Below are positions 1 through 7,717 of a stretch of DNA of 12,814 nucleotides, in pieces (position 1 is the stretch's first letter; each line of letters starts with the position of its first letter). The notes under the pieces are model-generated. The model was not told the origin of the DNA and made no database searches. It was given only the letters and a program-made list of their open reading frames with translations. Both the position numbers and the translations under genes were made by a program. This stretch comes from Alphaproteobacteria bacterium. Its GTDB lineage: Bacteria > Pseudomonadota > Alphaproteobacteria > UBA828. The stretch lies in assembly GCA_022826345.1 (NCBI GenBank), contig JAJDVB010000172.1:1-12814 (forward strand), in the 5' to 3' direction.

Positions 1-155
1 TCTTTTTCGCTCGCGGCAGCCGGCCTGCGGCCGGCGCCTCCGCGTCGCGCGTCCACGCGCGCGGGCGCGCGATGGCGCCGCAGGAGCGGCGGGCCGCGGT
101 CGCGGCCTGTCGCATGTCCGTCCGAGACGGACACGCTCCAATACATGGGGCGAAC
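1..155. other. Window edge with no supported gene; two hairpins
   Basis: This stretch lies downstream of mlaA. It holds two perfect inverted repeats: an 8-bp stem (115-122 with 126-133, loop CGA) about 22 bases past the mlaA stop, and a 7-bp GC-only stem (19-25 with 29-35, loop TGC). Neither is followed by a T-run when read leftwards, so neither is a classical intrinsic terminator, although the first is placed where mlaA transcription could end. Two minus-strand frames, from ATG at 146 and ATG at 106, stay open to the window edge. In DNA this GC-rich that is expected by chance, and neither peptide resembles a protein I know. A following gene such as mlaC may start outside the window. Confidence 0.4.
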
Positions 156-995
156 CTACTCCGGCGAATAGCCGGGGCAAATCACGTGCTTGGGCTCGGT
201 GCAGCCGCCGGTGAGCTCGCGCAGGCGCTCCTGATAGTTCCAGGCGCGCACCGCCTCGTAGTGATCCGAGGCGTGCTTGACCAGGAATTCCACCGGGTCG
301 ATCACCTCCTCGCGACGCACGACTCCCTCGCCGGCGGCGAGCGCGGCGCGCGGCGTGAGCGCGAGCAGGTAGGCGCGCGGATCGATCACGCCATCGACGC
401 CGAAGCCCACCGCGTCGCGCGCCGTCGTCGGGCCAAAGATGGGCAGCACCAGATAGGGGCCTTCGCCGACGCCGTAGTGGTGGAGTGTCTGGCCGAAGTC
501 GGCGTCGTCCGCTTCCAGGCCCAGACCGGTCGCGACGTCGAAAAGCCCTGCTGCGCCGGCGGTGCTGTTGACCACGAAGCGGCCGAAGCTCGTGGCGGCG
601 CGGTCTGGCTTGAGCTGTAGCAGGTGGTTCGCGGTGACGACCGGCTCCGCCATATTGGTGAAGCCGCGGCTGACCGCGTGCCGTGCGTCGGTCGGCATGA
701 AGCCCCGGTAGAACCGCGCCACCGGCTCGAACACGAGAAAGTCGAGCGCGCCGTTGACGTAGAAGAAGACGCGGTTCACCCCCTCGAAAGGATCGTCATA
801 GCCGTCTTTGCCACCCTCGCGCGGGAGCACCGGCCAATCGGCACCGCGACTCTCGATAGGGGAAGCGTCATCGATGGACTCGGTTTCCCCATCCCGCAAC
901 CGCTCGAGAACCGAGCAGCCCTGCACGACGGGGATGACCAGGAGCAGCGTGACTAGCGCGACGGCGAGCCGACCCGAGAGGCCCCACGATTTCAT
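156..995 (-). CDS. mlaA: MlaA (VacJ) family outer-membrane lipoprotein
   Basis: MlaA is the outer-membrane component of the Mla pathway, which removes misplaced phospholipids from the outer leaflet and passes them to periplasmic MlaC. The 279-residue product has a lipoprotein signal (K2, R9, a hydrophobic stretch at 10-24) and a lipobox VQGC with the lipidated Cys at 27. The family signature follows: DPFEGVNR at 68-75, then FVVNSTAGAAGLFD at 140-153, then GEGPYLVLPIFGPT at 177-190. The ATG at 995 gives a normal-length signal peptide; an in-frame ATG at 1019 would add 8 residues and overlap the upstream gene. It starts 4 bases after the dehydratase stop and has no clear ribosome binding site, so its translation is probably coupled. 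Two Cys near the C-terminus (265 and 273) could form a disulfide and are not something I associate with the E. coli protein. The family call is firm. Confidence 0.92.
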   Translation of the reverse strand: MKSWGLSGRLAVALVTLLLVIPVVQGCSVLERLRDGETESIDDASPIESRGADWPVLPREGGKDGYDDPFEGVNRVFFYVNGALDFLVFEPVARFYRGFMPTDARHAVSRGFTNMAEPVVTANHLLQLKPDRAATSFGRFVVNSTAGAAGLFDVATGLGLEADDADFGQTLHHYGVGEGPYLVLPIFGPTTARDAVGFGVDGVIDPRAYLLALTPRAALAAGEGVVRREEVIDPVEFLVKHASDHYEAVRAWNYQERLRELTGGCTEPKHVICPGYSPE

Positions 996-999
996 TCGG

Positions 1000-2040
1000 C
1001 TAATTGATGGCAGGATCATCGCCCTGATTCAGGACTGCACGGAAGGTGGCGGGATCGACATTGCCGCCGGAGAGCACGGCGACCACCGTGCGCCCGGCGG
1101 TGGCGATCTTGCCGGCAAGCACCGCCGCGAGCGCCACCGCGCCACCGGGCTCGACCACGAGCTTGAGATGCAGGAAGGCCGCCCGCATGGCCGCGCCCAC
1201 CTCGGCATCGCTCACGACAACGCCGCTGTGTACCCGCTCCACGTTGATCGGGAAGGTAAGCGCGCCCGGCTTCGGGGCGAGGAGTGCGTCGCAGAAGCTC
1301 TGGCCTTGTGCATCGGAGACGCCAACGCGGCGGCCCTGTTCGAACGACATGGCGTGATCATCGTAGCCCTGCGGTTCGGCGGTGTGAAGGCGGGTCTCCG
1401 GCCAGGCATCGGCGATGGCGAGCGACGCGCCGGCCATCAGCCCGCCGCCGCCCGCCGGCACGACCACGGCATCGGGCCGGCAGCCGACCGCTTCGCATTG
1501 CCTGACGACTTCGTGCCCGACCGTGCCCTGGCCGGCGATGACATTGAAGTCGTCATAGGGCTTGACCAGCACAGCCCCGCGCTCCTCCGCGATCTTCTTG
1601 CCGAGGGCCTCCCGCGCTTCCGAAGCGCGGTCGTAGAGCACGATCTCGGCGCCGTGGCGACGGGTGCCGGCGATCTTCACCTCGGGCGCGTCCCGCGGCA
1701 TGACGATGACCGCCGGCACGCCGACGAGCTTGGCCGCCGCTGCGACGGCCTGGGCGTGGTTGCCGGAGGAATAGGTGACCACGCCGCGGGCCTTGGCAGC
1801 CGGATCGAGCTGCAGCAGCCGGTTGCAGGCGCCCCGGAACTTGAACGAGCCGGTGCGCTGGAGCGGTTCCGCCTTGAGCAACAGGCGCCCGCCGATCTGC
1901 TCGTCGAGGGCGTCGGCCCTGAGTAGCGGTGTCTCGACCGCGTGGCCGGCCAAGCGCTCCGCAGCCCCGCGCACGTCGGAGGGCTTGGGCAACAGCTCCG
2001 GGGCCATCGTATCCGCCGCGGCACCCTGTGGGTCGCTCAC
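1000..2040 (-). CDS. PLP-dependent threonine/serine dehydratase (ammonia-lyase)
   Basis: This is a fold-type II PLP enzyme that probably deaminates L-threonine to 2-oxobutanoate and/or L-serine to pyruvate in the cytoplasm. In the 346-residue product the PLP-binding lysine is K67 in GSFKFRGA. SSGNHAQ (91-97) binds the substrate carboxylate, the glycine loop GGGG (197-200) cradles the PLP phosphate, and SGGN (324-327) contacts the pyridine ring. There is no C-terminal ACT regulatory domain, so it resembles the short catabolic form rather than the isoleucine-inhibited biosynthetic IlvA. I chose GTG 2040 because GGAGG sits 5 bases upstream and the GTG overlaps the slt stop (GTGA); ATG 2007 lacks such a site. 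Serine racemase or a hydroxyectoine-pathway dehydratase of the same fold cannot be excluded by reading. It lies between two envelope genes with no obvious metabolic link to them. Confidence 0.88.
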   Translation of the reverse strand: MSDPQGAAADTMAPELLPKPSDVRGAAERLAGHAVETPLLRADALDEQIGGRLLLKAEPLQRTGSFKFRGACNRLLQLDPAAKARGVVTYSSGNHAQAVAAAAKLVGVPAVIVMPRDAPEVKIAGTRRHGAEIVLYDRASEAREALGKKIAEERGAVLVKPYDDFNVIAGQGTVGHEVVRQCEAVGCRPDAVVVPAGGGGLMAGASLAIADAWPETRLHTAEPQGYDDHAMSFEQGRRVGVSDAQGQSFCDALLAPKPGALTFPINVERVHSGVVVSDAEVGAAMRAAFLHLKLVVEPGGAVALAAVLAGKIATAGRTVVAVLSGGNVDPATFRAVLNQGDDPAIN

Positions 2041-4208
2041 CGGAGCCTCCGCCGCCGCCATCCTGCGTGGCGGGCCCCGCCCCGATCCGGCCGGTCGACG
2101 GGCATGATGTCCTCGCCCCGCATGAACCGGCACAGCGCACGGAAGTCAACATGGGCGCGCCGCTCGCCGTTGCCGATTCGCGAGCAATGGGCATCCACGG
2201 TGCGTTGGGACATGCCGCGCGCGAGGTCGCGCTCTAGGCTCGAGGCCGTTGGCCGCCGGCCGAGCTGCCAGCGATAAACTTGCGTTCCTTCAAGCACCCG
2301 CTGCACGTAGTTGCGGGTTTCTGAGAGCGGGATCATTTCGATCCAGTCGATGATGTCCAAATCCGGGTCGTGCCGGGGATCGCCGTTTGCTGCGATCCAA
2401 CGGGCGACGTTGCGCGGCCCGCCATTATAGGCGGCGACGGCCAGCAGGTACGAACCGTCGAAGCGCGCGAGCATGTCGCTCAAGTAGCGGCTGCCGAGCG
2501 CGACGTTGTGCGTGCGATTGGAAGTGAGGCGCTTGCTGGACTGGCTCAGGCCCATTTTGCGAGCCACGCTCTTTGCAGTCCGGGGCATCAGCTGCATCAA
2601 ACCGAGTGCGCCTGAGCCGCTCCGTGCCAGTGGGTCGAAGCGGCTCTCCTGGCGGATCAGCGCGAGCACCAGGGCATGTTCGAGAGCGGTGTCATCGCGT
2701 GCGAACGGCACGTTCACCAGCGGAAACAGCCGGTCGATGGAGACGTAGCCTTCCCGCGTGGCCTGCTGGGCGGCACGGATTGCCTGCTCGGGCTGTCCGA
2801 CGGAGTGTGCGAACGCCGAAATCATGGCGTGATCCGCCTCGTTGCGCGCGAGCCTGCTCAGGTGCTTGTAGAAAGAATCCACGAGATAGTCGCGGCCGAG
2901 AAACGTCAGGAAGCGCACGGCCGCGAACAGCGCGTGGCCGTTGAGCGTCGCAGCGCCGGTGGTGCGGGATGCTGCGCCGATCAGCGGCGCATCGGGTGCG
3001 GCGATCCGGGTGATCGCGACCTGTCCGTAGAAGGTGGCCGGATACGCCGCGGCCTTGCCGTACCAGAGAGCCGCCCCCTCCGGATCGCCGGACGTGTCTG
3101 CGGCCAAGCCCGCCCAATAGGCCGCGCGTGCCCGGCTGATCGGCATGGTGACGGCGCCGTGCATACGCTCGAAGTGGAGAAACGCGCCGCGTGCATCGTC
3201 GAGGAAGCGCAGCGCGATCCACCCTGCCAGCCACTCGGCGTCGGAATAGGTCGAGGCCGCGCTCTGACGGTGCTCGGCGGCAAGCGCGTAGGCCTCATCG
3301 ACCAGCCCCTCCTCCAGAGCGCGACGGGCCAGGATCGAGCGCTCCTGCCACCAGAGCTTGGGCCGAGGGCCGAGGTCCTCTGGCGGCGTCTCCAGGAGGG
3401 CTCGGGCATCCTCGTCTCGGTCCTTCTTTCGACGCCAGCGCAGCCGCTCGTAGACAAGACCTGGATGATCGCGAAGCGACTGCGGCACGCGCGCAATCGC
3501 CCGATCCACACCGCCGGCGTAGGCGCGCAGCGTCAGCCGCGCCTCCGCCAGCCGCTGCTGCCCCTCGTCGACATAGCGGTACATGCGCCGCGCCGCGCGG
3601 GCGTGATTGGCCCACACCAGGCGATCCAGGCGGGCGAGGTGATCCTCGGGCCGCAGGTGCGCGCGGTAGCGGCGGTAGGTCTCGCGAAGCTCCCGCCCGG
3701 TGAACCACCCCTGGACCCAGGTCTTGCGGACCAGTGCTTCCGCGCGCTCTTCCTGGCCGATGCCGAACAGGGCGTCGGCATGGCGCAGGCGGCCCTCACG
3801 GCTGATGGGATCACGCCAGCGATACCAAGCGAGGACATCCGCGTCGGAAACCCCCTTCGCCATCGCCGATTCGGCGTTGATCTGGAGCAGTCTCTGATCC
3901 GGCCAGTCGGGATGCTCGTCGATGAACTGCGCGATATCGGCGAAGGAGGCACGTGTGCCTGGGCTGCTGTAGTCCCACCAGTGCAGGATCGTGGCGCCGA
4001 GGGGGTCACTGGCTCTTTGGGCAAGGCGATGGGCGCGGCTCCAGTTGTTGCGCGCCGCTGCCCTGAAGGCGTCGGCATAGAGCGCGATGTCGGCCCGCGC
4101 CACGGCCGGCGGCATGGGCGGCGCCGCCTCCGCGCGCGCCGGCGCGTCGAGGACGGCCGGCACGATCGCCACCGCCAGGGCAAAGAGCATTCGCCGGCCC
4201 CACCGCAC
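2037..4208 (-). CDS. slt: Soluble lytic murein transglycosylase, Slt70-like (GH23)
   Basis: Slt cleaves the MurNAc-GlcNAc bond of peptidoglycan in the periplasm, leaving 1,6-anhydroMurNAc ends for wall turnover and recycling. From the GTG at 4208 the product has 723 residues. A signal peptide (RWGRR, then a hydrophobic core, then APARAEA) is probably cut near residue 26-28. A long helical superhelix (about 30-490) precedes the catalytic domain. Catalytic Glu is E521 in IRQESRFD, followed by ALGLMQLMP (534-542) and AAYNGG (592-597), the typical GH23 motifs. Start choice is uncertain: GTG 4208 supplies the positive n-region, ATG 4190 lacks it, and ATG 4265 gives a 25-residue leader. None has a convincing ribosome binding site. 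The tail after the catalytic domain (about 670-723) is basic and unlike anything I recognise. It is first gene of the run slt, dehydratase, mlaA and is divergent from dapA. Confidence 0.9.
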   Translation of the reverse strand: MRWGRRMLFALAVAIVPAVLDAPARAEAAPPMPPAVARADIALYADAFRAAARNNWSRAHRLAQRASDPLGATILHWWDYSSPGTRASFADIAQFIDEHPDWPDQRLLQINAESAMAKGVSDADVLAWYRWRDPISREGRLRHADALFGIGQEERAEALVRKTWVQGWFTGRELRETYRRYRAHLRPEDHLARLDRLVWANHARAARRMYRYVDEGQQRLAEARLTLRAYAGGVDRAIARVPQSLRDHPGLVYERLRWRRKKDRDEDARALLETPPEDLGPRPKLWWQERSILARRALEEGLVDEAYALAAEHRQSAASTYSDAEWLAGWIALRFLDDARGAFLHFERMHGAVTMPISRARAAYWAGLAADTSGDPEGAALWYGKAAAYPATFYGQVAITRIAAPDAPLIGAASRTTGAATLNGHALFAAVRFLTFLGRDYLVDSFYKHLSRLARNEADHAMISAFAHSVGQPEQAIRAAQQATREGYVSIDRLFPLVNVPFARDDTALEHALVLALIRQESRFDPLARSGSGALGLMQLMPRTAKSVARKMGLSQSSKRLTSNRTHNVALGSRYLSDMLARFDGSYLLAVAAYNGGPRNVARWIAANGDPRHDPDLDIIDWIEMIPLSETRNYVQRVLEGTQVYRWQLGRRPTASSLERDLARGMSQRTVDAHCSRIGNGERRAHVDFRALCRFMRGEDIMPVDRPDRGGARHAGWRRRRLR
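2046..2050 (-). promoter_or_regulatory. Ribosome binding site of the dehydratase, inside slt
   Basis: The minus strand reads GGAGG, then CTCCG, then GTG, which is a strong Shine-Dalgarno match at 5-base spacing. It decides the GTG start at 2040. The same bases encode the arginine-rich end of Slt (W-R-R-R-R-L-R, stop), so one short stretch serves both genes. Confidence 0.75.
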
Positions 4209-4252
4209 GGCCTGCGGTGCACAACTGAGGTGGGCGAACCCTTGACGCGGCC

Positions 4253-4281
4253 TTGTTCCCAACATGCTGCCAACCTATTCT
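4253..4281 (+). promoter_or_regulatory. Candidate dapA promoter
   Basis: TTGTTC (4253-4258) and TATTCT (4276-4281) are separated by 17 bases and would start transcription around 4288, about 30 bases before the dapA ATG. Each box is only a partial sigma-70 match. An alternative minus-35, TTGACG at 4242-4247, has no good partner at normal spacing. The divergent slt gene must also be driven from this interval, but I could not place its promoter. Confidence 0.35.
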
Positions 4282-4306
4282 CGCCGAAGCCGCAATGCAC
4301 GACCGT

Positions 4307-4311
4307 GGGAG
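4307..4311 (+). promoter_or_regulatory. Ribosome binding site that sets the dapA start
   Basis: GGGAG lies 6 bases before ATG 4318. It supports that start over the in-frame ATG at 4264, which would add 18 residues unlike the usual DapA N-terminus. Confidence 0.65.
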
Positions 4312-4317
4312 CGTGTC

Positions 4318-5193
4318 ATGTTCCAGGGATATCTGACGGCCCTGATCACGCCGTTCCGCAATGGCGAAGTGGATGAAGACGCCTACCGTGATTTCGTCGA
4401 CTGGCAAATCGAGGAGGGTGCCGCCGGGCTCGTGCCCTGCGGAACCACGGGTGAATCGCCGACCCTCAGCCACGAGGAACACCACCGGGTGACCGAGATC
4501 TGCATCGAGGTCGCGGCTGGGCGGGTTCCGGTCGTGGCCGGCACGGGCTCGAACTCGACCGAAGAGGCGATCAGCCTCACCCGCCACGCCAAGGACGCCG
4601 GCGCAGACGGCGCGCTGCTCGTCATGCCCTATTACAACAAGCCGACGCAAGAGGGGATGTACGCCCATTACAAGGCGGTCAACGACGCCGTGGACATCCC
4701 ACAGATCATCTACAACATTCCAGGCCGGAGCGTGGTGGACATGTCGGTCGAGACGATGGCCCGCCTTGCCGAGCTTCCCAACGTCGTGGGCGTCAAGGAT
4801 GCGACCGCGGACCTCTGCCGGCCCACGCGCACCAGGAACACCATCGGCGAGGAGTTCTGCCAGCTTTCGGGTGAGGACGGGACGATTCTGGGCTTCCTGG
4901 CGCAGGGTGGCGACGGCTGCATCTCCGTGACGGCGAACGTGGCGCCGCGCCAATGCGCGGGCTTCTTCGCCGCGTGGGATCGTGGCGATGCCGCCGAGGC
5001 GTTGGACCGGCACAGCCAGTTGATGCCGCTCCACGACACGCTGTTCGTCGAGAGCAACCCGATCCCGGTCAAGTACGCCGCGTCGCTCCTCGGCAAGTGC
5101 GAGCCGGAGGTGAGGCTGCCGCTGACCTCCCCCAGCGAGGCGAACCGCGAGCGGATCGAATCGGCGATGCGCCGGGTCGGCCTCCTCAACTGA
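4318..5193 (+). CDS. dapA: 4-hydroxy-tetrahydrodipicolinate synthase
   Basis: DapA condenses pyruvate with L-aspartate semialdehyde, the first committed step to diaminopimelate (for peptidoglycan) and lysine. The product has 291 residues, essentially the length of the E. coli enzyme, and begins in the family style ([13 protein letters not shown]). Family residues are visible: GTTGESPTL (42-50) with the proton-relay Thr at 43-44, YYNKPTQEG (105-113) with Y106, YNIPGRS (132-138) with catalytic Y132 and R137, and the Schiff-base lysine K160 in VGVKDAT. The substrate is therefore likely the classic DapA one rather than that of another aldolase in the fold, although N-acetylneuraminate lyase relatives share part of this pattern. 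It precedes smpB by 40 bases in the same direction, so the two are probably co-transcribed. Confidence 0.95.
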   Translation: MFQGYLTALITPFRNGEVDEDAYRDFVDWQIEEGAAGLVPCGTTGESPTLSHEEHHRVTEICIEVAAGRVPVVAGTGSNSTEEAISLTRHAKDAGADGALLVMPYYNKPTQEGMYAHYKAVNDAVDIPQIIYNIPGRSVVDMSVETMARLAELPNVVGVKDATADLCRPTRTRNTIGEEFCQLSGEDGTILGFLAQGGDGCISVTANVAPRQCAGFFAAWDRGDAAEALDRHSQLMPLHDTLFVESNPIPVKYAASLLGKCEPEVRLPLTSPSEANRERIESAMRRVGLLN

Positions 5194-5233
5194 GTAAGGC
5201 GCCGGGGCTCCAGCCCGCGGCCGATCCCCTACG

Positions 5234-5707
5234 GTGAGCGACAAATCCGCCCCCGGCGGCAAACGAATCGCGCAGAATCGCAAGGCGCGCCGCGACTATC
5301 ATCTCGAGCGTCCCTTCGAGGTCGGCATCCGGCTCACCGGGACCGAGGTCAAGTCGCTCCGGGCAGGTCGGGCCAACATCAACGATGCCTACGCCACCGA
5401 ACGCGGCGGCGAGGTGTTTCTCATCAACGCCCACATCGCCCAATACGATGGCGCCGGCCCCTTCAATCACGATCCCCTGCGGCCGCGAAAGCTGCTGCTG
5501 CACAAGCGCGAGATACGCAAGCTGGTGGGGGCACTGCGCCGCGGCGGCGTGACCTTGGTGCCGCTCGCGCTCTACTTCAATGATCGCGGAATCGCCAAGG
5601 TGGCGCTCGCCATGGCATCGGGCAAACGCAAGTACGACAAACGCGCCGCCGAGAAGGCGCGGGACTGGCAGCGCCAGAAGGAACGGCTGGTCCGCGAACG
5701 CGGTTAA
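5234..5707 (+). CDS. smpB: SmpB, tmRNA-binding protein of ribosome rescue
   Basis: SmpB binds tmRNA and carries it into the A site of ribosomes stalled on broken mRNAs, enabling trans-translation. The 157-residue product shows the family pattern in order: NRKARRDY (15-22), LTGTEVKSLR (34-43), the core around FLINAHIAQY (62-71), RPRKLLLH (83-90), and a C-terminal GKRKYDKR (130-137) followed by a basic helix-forming tail. Where E. coli has His in this last motif, this protein has Tyr, a substitution also found in other bacteria. The start is GTG at 5234 with no good ribosome binding site, so coupling to dapA translation is possible. No ssrA (tmRNA) gene is visible in the window. The stop lies 15 bases from the stop of the convergent glycosylase gene, with no terminator between them. 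Confidence 0.95.
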   Translation: MSDKSAPGGKRIAQNRKARRDYHLERPFEVGIRLTGTEVKSLRAGRANINDAYATERGGEVFLINAHIAQYDGAGPFNHDPLRPRKLLLHKREIRKLVGALRRGGVTLVPLALYFNDRGIAKVALAMASGKRKYDKRAAEKARDWQRQKERLVRERG

Positions 5708-5722
5708 ATTGAGTCCGCCGAG

Positions 5723-6385
5723 TCAGGCGCGCGGCTTGCCCAACGCCTCCCGAATCGAGGCGAAGACCTCGGCAAACATCGCCGGCGTGAGACGGCCCGT
5801 GTTCGTGTTGAGGCGCGAGCAGTGGTAGCTGTCGAACAGTCGGCACCCCTCATCCAGGCGGTGGACCGCGCCGTGTGCGAAGTGGTGGGCGCCAGCGCGG
5901 AAACCGAGCGCCTTCAGCACCGCACCGTGGGCGACTAGTCCCAGCGCGAGGATCGCCCGAAGCCGGGTCATCGCCGCGATCTCAGCCGCAAGGAACTGAC
6001 GGCACGCCGCGGTCTCCGCCCCCTTTGGCTGGTTCTGCGGTGGGACGCAGCGAACCGCATTGGTGATCCGGCAATCGTGCAGCGTGAGGCCATCGGCGGC
6101 GTGGGCGTCGTAGGCACCGCGGGCGAAGCCGAAATCGCCGAGGGTGGCGTAAAGCAGGTCGCCGGCGAAGTCGCCTGTGAAGGGCCGGCCTGTGCGATTG
6201 GCCCCGCGCAGGCCGGGCGCGAGACCGACGATCAACAGTCGCGCGTCAAGCCCACCGAAGCTCGTCACCGGCGCATTGTGCCAGTCCGGCTCGGCGGCCC
6301 TATGATCGTCACGAAAGGCGGCGAGGCGTGGGCACAGGTCGCAGTCCTGGTCCGGTACGCGCGGAGCCGGCACCGGCGTGCTCAC
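5723..6385 (-). CDS. Uracil-DNA glycosylase, family 5 (UDGb-like), Fe-S type
   Basis: This enzyme should excise uracil, and perhaps other deaminated bases, from DNA to start base-excision repair. The 220-residue product carries the active-site motif GLAPGLRGANRTGRPFTGD (54-72). At the position where family-4 enzymes have an acidic residue, it has the small-residue form typical of family 5. The second motif is HCSRLNTNTGRLTP (188-201). Four cysteines, C15, C18, C113 and C128 (CxxC, then C-x14-C), match the 4Fe-4S ligands of family 4/5 glycosylases. The start is the GTG at 6385, which overlaps the stop of the NYN gene by 4 bases (GTGA), so translation is probably coupled. I saw no strong ribosome binding site. 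It ends 15 bases from smpB, tail to tail. Family level is confident; substrate range is not readable. Confidence 0.88.
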   Translation of the reverse strand: MSTPVPAPRVPDQDCDLCPRLAAFRDDHRAAEPDWHNAPVTSFGGLDARLLIVGLAPGLRGANRTGRPFTGDFAGDLLYATLGDFGFARGAYDAHAADGLTLHDCRITNAVRCVPPQNQPKGAETAACRQFLAAEIAAMTRLRAILALGLVAHGAVLKALGFRAGAHHFAHGAVHRLDEGCRLFDSYHCSRLNTNTGRLTPAMFAEVFASIREALGKPRA

Positions 6386-7026
6386 GCCGTGTGCGCGACC
6401 TCGTCGGCCATCTCGTCCTCGTCGCCCTCTTCGCCGTACCCCTCGTACTCGTCCTCCATCGGCTCCCTCAGGGTCCGGGCCCGTTCGTGCCGCCACTTCG
6501 GCTCGCGCGCGATCACGGGCTCGAGCTCCTGCAGCTCGATGAAGGTGTCGGCTTGTCGGCGGAGTTCGTCGGCGATCATCGGGGGCTGCGAGCGGATCGT
6601 GCTGACAACCGACACCCGCACGCCCTTGCGCTGGACGGCCTCGGTCACACGGCGGAAATCGCCATCGCCCGAGAACAGCACGATGTGGTCGAGGACATCG
6701 GCCAACTCCATCATGTCGACCGCGATTTCGATATCCATGTCGCCCTTGACCTTGCGGCGACCCAAGGAATCGGTGAACTCCTTGGTCGGCTTCGTGATCA
6801 AGGTGTAGCCGTTGTAGTCGAGCCAATCGACCAACGGCCGGATCGGCGAATACTCCTGATCCTCGATAAGAGCCGTGTAATAGAGAGCACGGATGAGCCG
6901 GGCCTTGCCCGCGAACTCCTCCCTCAAGCGCTTGTAGTCAATGTCGAATCCGAGCGAACGGGCTGCGGCGTAGAGATTTGCGCCGTCGATGAAGAGGCCG
7001 ATCCGCTCCTGCGGGTTGAAATCCAT
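6382..7026 (-). CDS. NYN/PIN-like domain protein (LabA/DUF88 type), putative nuclease
   Basis: The NYN fold is related to PIN nucleases, and members are predicted or shown to cleave RNA using acidic residues and a metal ion. The 214-residue protein shows these clusters: FIDGANLY (12-19) with D14 and N17, KGDMDIE (94-100) with D96 and D98, and FSGDGDF (118-124) with D121 and D123. All expected acidic residues are present, so it is probably active. The C-terminal tail (about 190-214) is strongly acidic and looks disordered. The start is ATG 7026, with GGA a few bases upstream; an adjoining TTG at 7029 is a possible alternative. It is first gene of a two-gene unit with the uracil-DNA glycosylase. 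Its RNA or DNA target is unknown. Confidence 0.85.
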   Translation of the reverse strand: MDFNPQERIGLFIDGANLYAAARSLGFDIDYKRLREEFAGKARLIRALYYTALIEDQEYSPIRPLVDWLDYNGYTLITKPTKEFTDSLGRRKVKGDMDIEIAVDMMELADVLDHIVLFSGDGDFRRVTEAVQRKGVRVSVVSTIRSQPPMIADELRRQADTFIELQELEPVIAREPKWRHERARTLREPMEDEYEGYGEEGDEDEMADEVAHTA

Positions 7027-7189
7027 CAAGTCCTATCCTTCTCGGTCAGGTGAGTCAGAATACCGGAGAGCATGCCGTTGCTGCGTGGCGCACCTCTCCG
7101 CCGCCCACGAAGTCGCGGACGCCCGGTACGCGCGCCATAACTAGGGATTATCGGAGAGCGGGACAAGTGCAAGAGCACGTTTCGTCGCA
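7027..7189. promoter_or_regulatory. Divergent intergenic region between NYN gene and folK
   Basis: This 163-base gap lies between two divergent starts and must hold promoters for both. On the minus strand TATTCT (complement of 7057-7062) is a possible minus-10 for the NYN gene, but I see no good minus-35. No operator, riboswitch or small gene is recognisable. Confidence 0.35.
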
Positions 7190-7717
7190 ATGATTTTGGT
7201 TGCGCTCGGTGCGAACCTCGCAAGCGCGCGCCACGGCACGCCGGCCGAGGGGCTGGACGCAGCGCTCGATGCGCTTGCCGCGCGCGGAATCCTGCCCGTT
7301 GCGCGGTCGCGGTGGTACCGCAGCGCGCCGGTGCCGCCCGCGCAAGGCCCTTGGTTCGTCAACGGCGTGGTCCGGGTCGAGACGACGCTCTCCCCCGTCC
7401 CGCTCATGGCGCACCTCCTTGCCGTCGAGGCAGCGTTCGGACGACGGCGGAGCATTGCCGGTGCGGACCGCCCACTCGACCTCGATCTCCTGGACTACGA
7501 TGGCCAGATCGTCCACCACGCCGTCGGCGACGACGGGCCGGCGCTCATTCTCCCTCACCCGCGACTTGCCAAGCGGGCGTTCGTGCTGGCACCGCTCATT
7601 GAGGTGGCCCCCGATTGGCGGCATCCGGTGAGTGGCGCCACTGCCGCATCTCTGCTCGCGAGGGTAGCGGGGGATCATACCATCGAGCCGCTCTCGCCCG
7701 CTCCAACCGGCGCGTGA
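7190..7717 (+). CDS. folK: 6-hydroxymethyl-7,8-dihydropterin pyrophosphokinase (HPPK)
   Basis: FolK transfers pyrophosphate from ATP to 6-hydroxymethyl-dihydropterin, giving the substrate for dihydropteroate synthase in folate synthesis. The 175-residue product has the expected blocks: VALGANL (4-10), FVNGVV (56-61), the basic loop FGRRRS (83-88), and DRPLDLDLLDYD (93-104), whose D97 and D99 should bind the two magnesium ions. LPHPRLAKRAFVLAPL follows at 121-136. Length is normal. ATG 7190 directly precedes the first conserved strand, so the start is well constrained even though the ribosome binding site is poor. It stands alone on its strand: folP and folB are not adjacent. Many alphaproteobacteria have rpoZ next to this gene, but here it is missing. 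Confidence 0.95.
   Translation: MILVALGANLASARHGTPAEGLDAALDALAARGILPVARSRWYRSAPVPPAQGPWFVNGVVRVETTLSPVPLMAHLLAVEAAFGRRRSIAGADRPLDLDLLDYDGQIVHHAVGDDGPALILPHPRLAKRAFVLAPLIEVAPDWRHPVSGATAASLLARVAGDHTIEPLSPAPTGA

Noticed and set aside
1..146. Partial minus-strand gene after mlaA
   Set aside because: Two frames stay open to the edge, but neither peptide has a signal peptide or any resemblance to MlaC, and open frames are expected by chance at this base composition.
808..1926. 372-codon plus-strand open frame opposite mlaA and the dehydratase
   Set aside because: It spans two well-supported minus-strand genes, and its product has no motif.
2676..4376. 566-codon plus-strand open frame opposite slt
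   Set aside because: The opposite strand encodes a full Slt with all GH23 motifs. The plus-strand product is low-complexity, has no recognisable motif and reflects GC-rich codon structure.
4006..5283. 425-codon minus-strand open frame opposite dapA
   Set aside because: dapA is complete with its catalytic residues on the plus strand; the antisense product has no family features and overlaps the starts of both slt and dapA.
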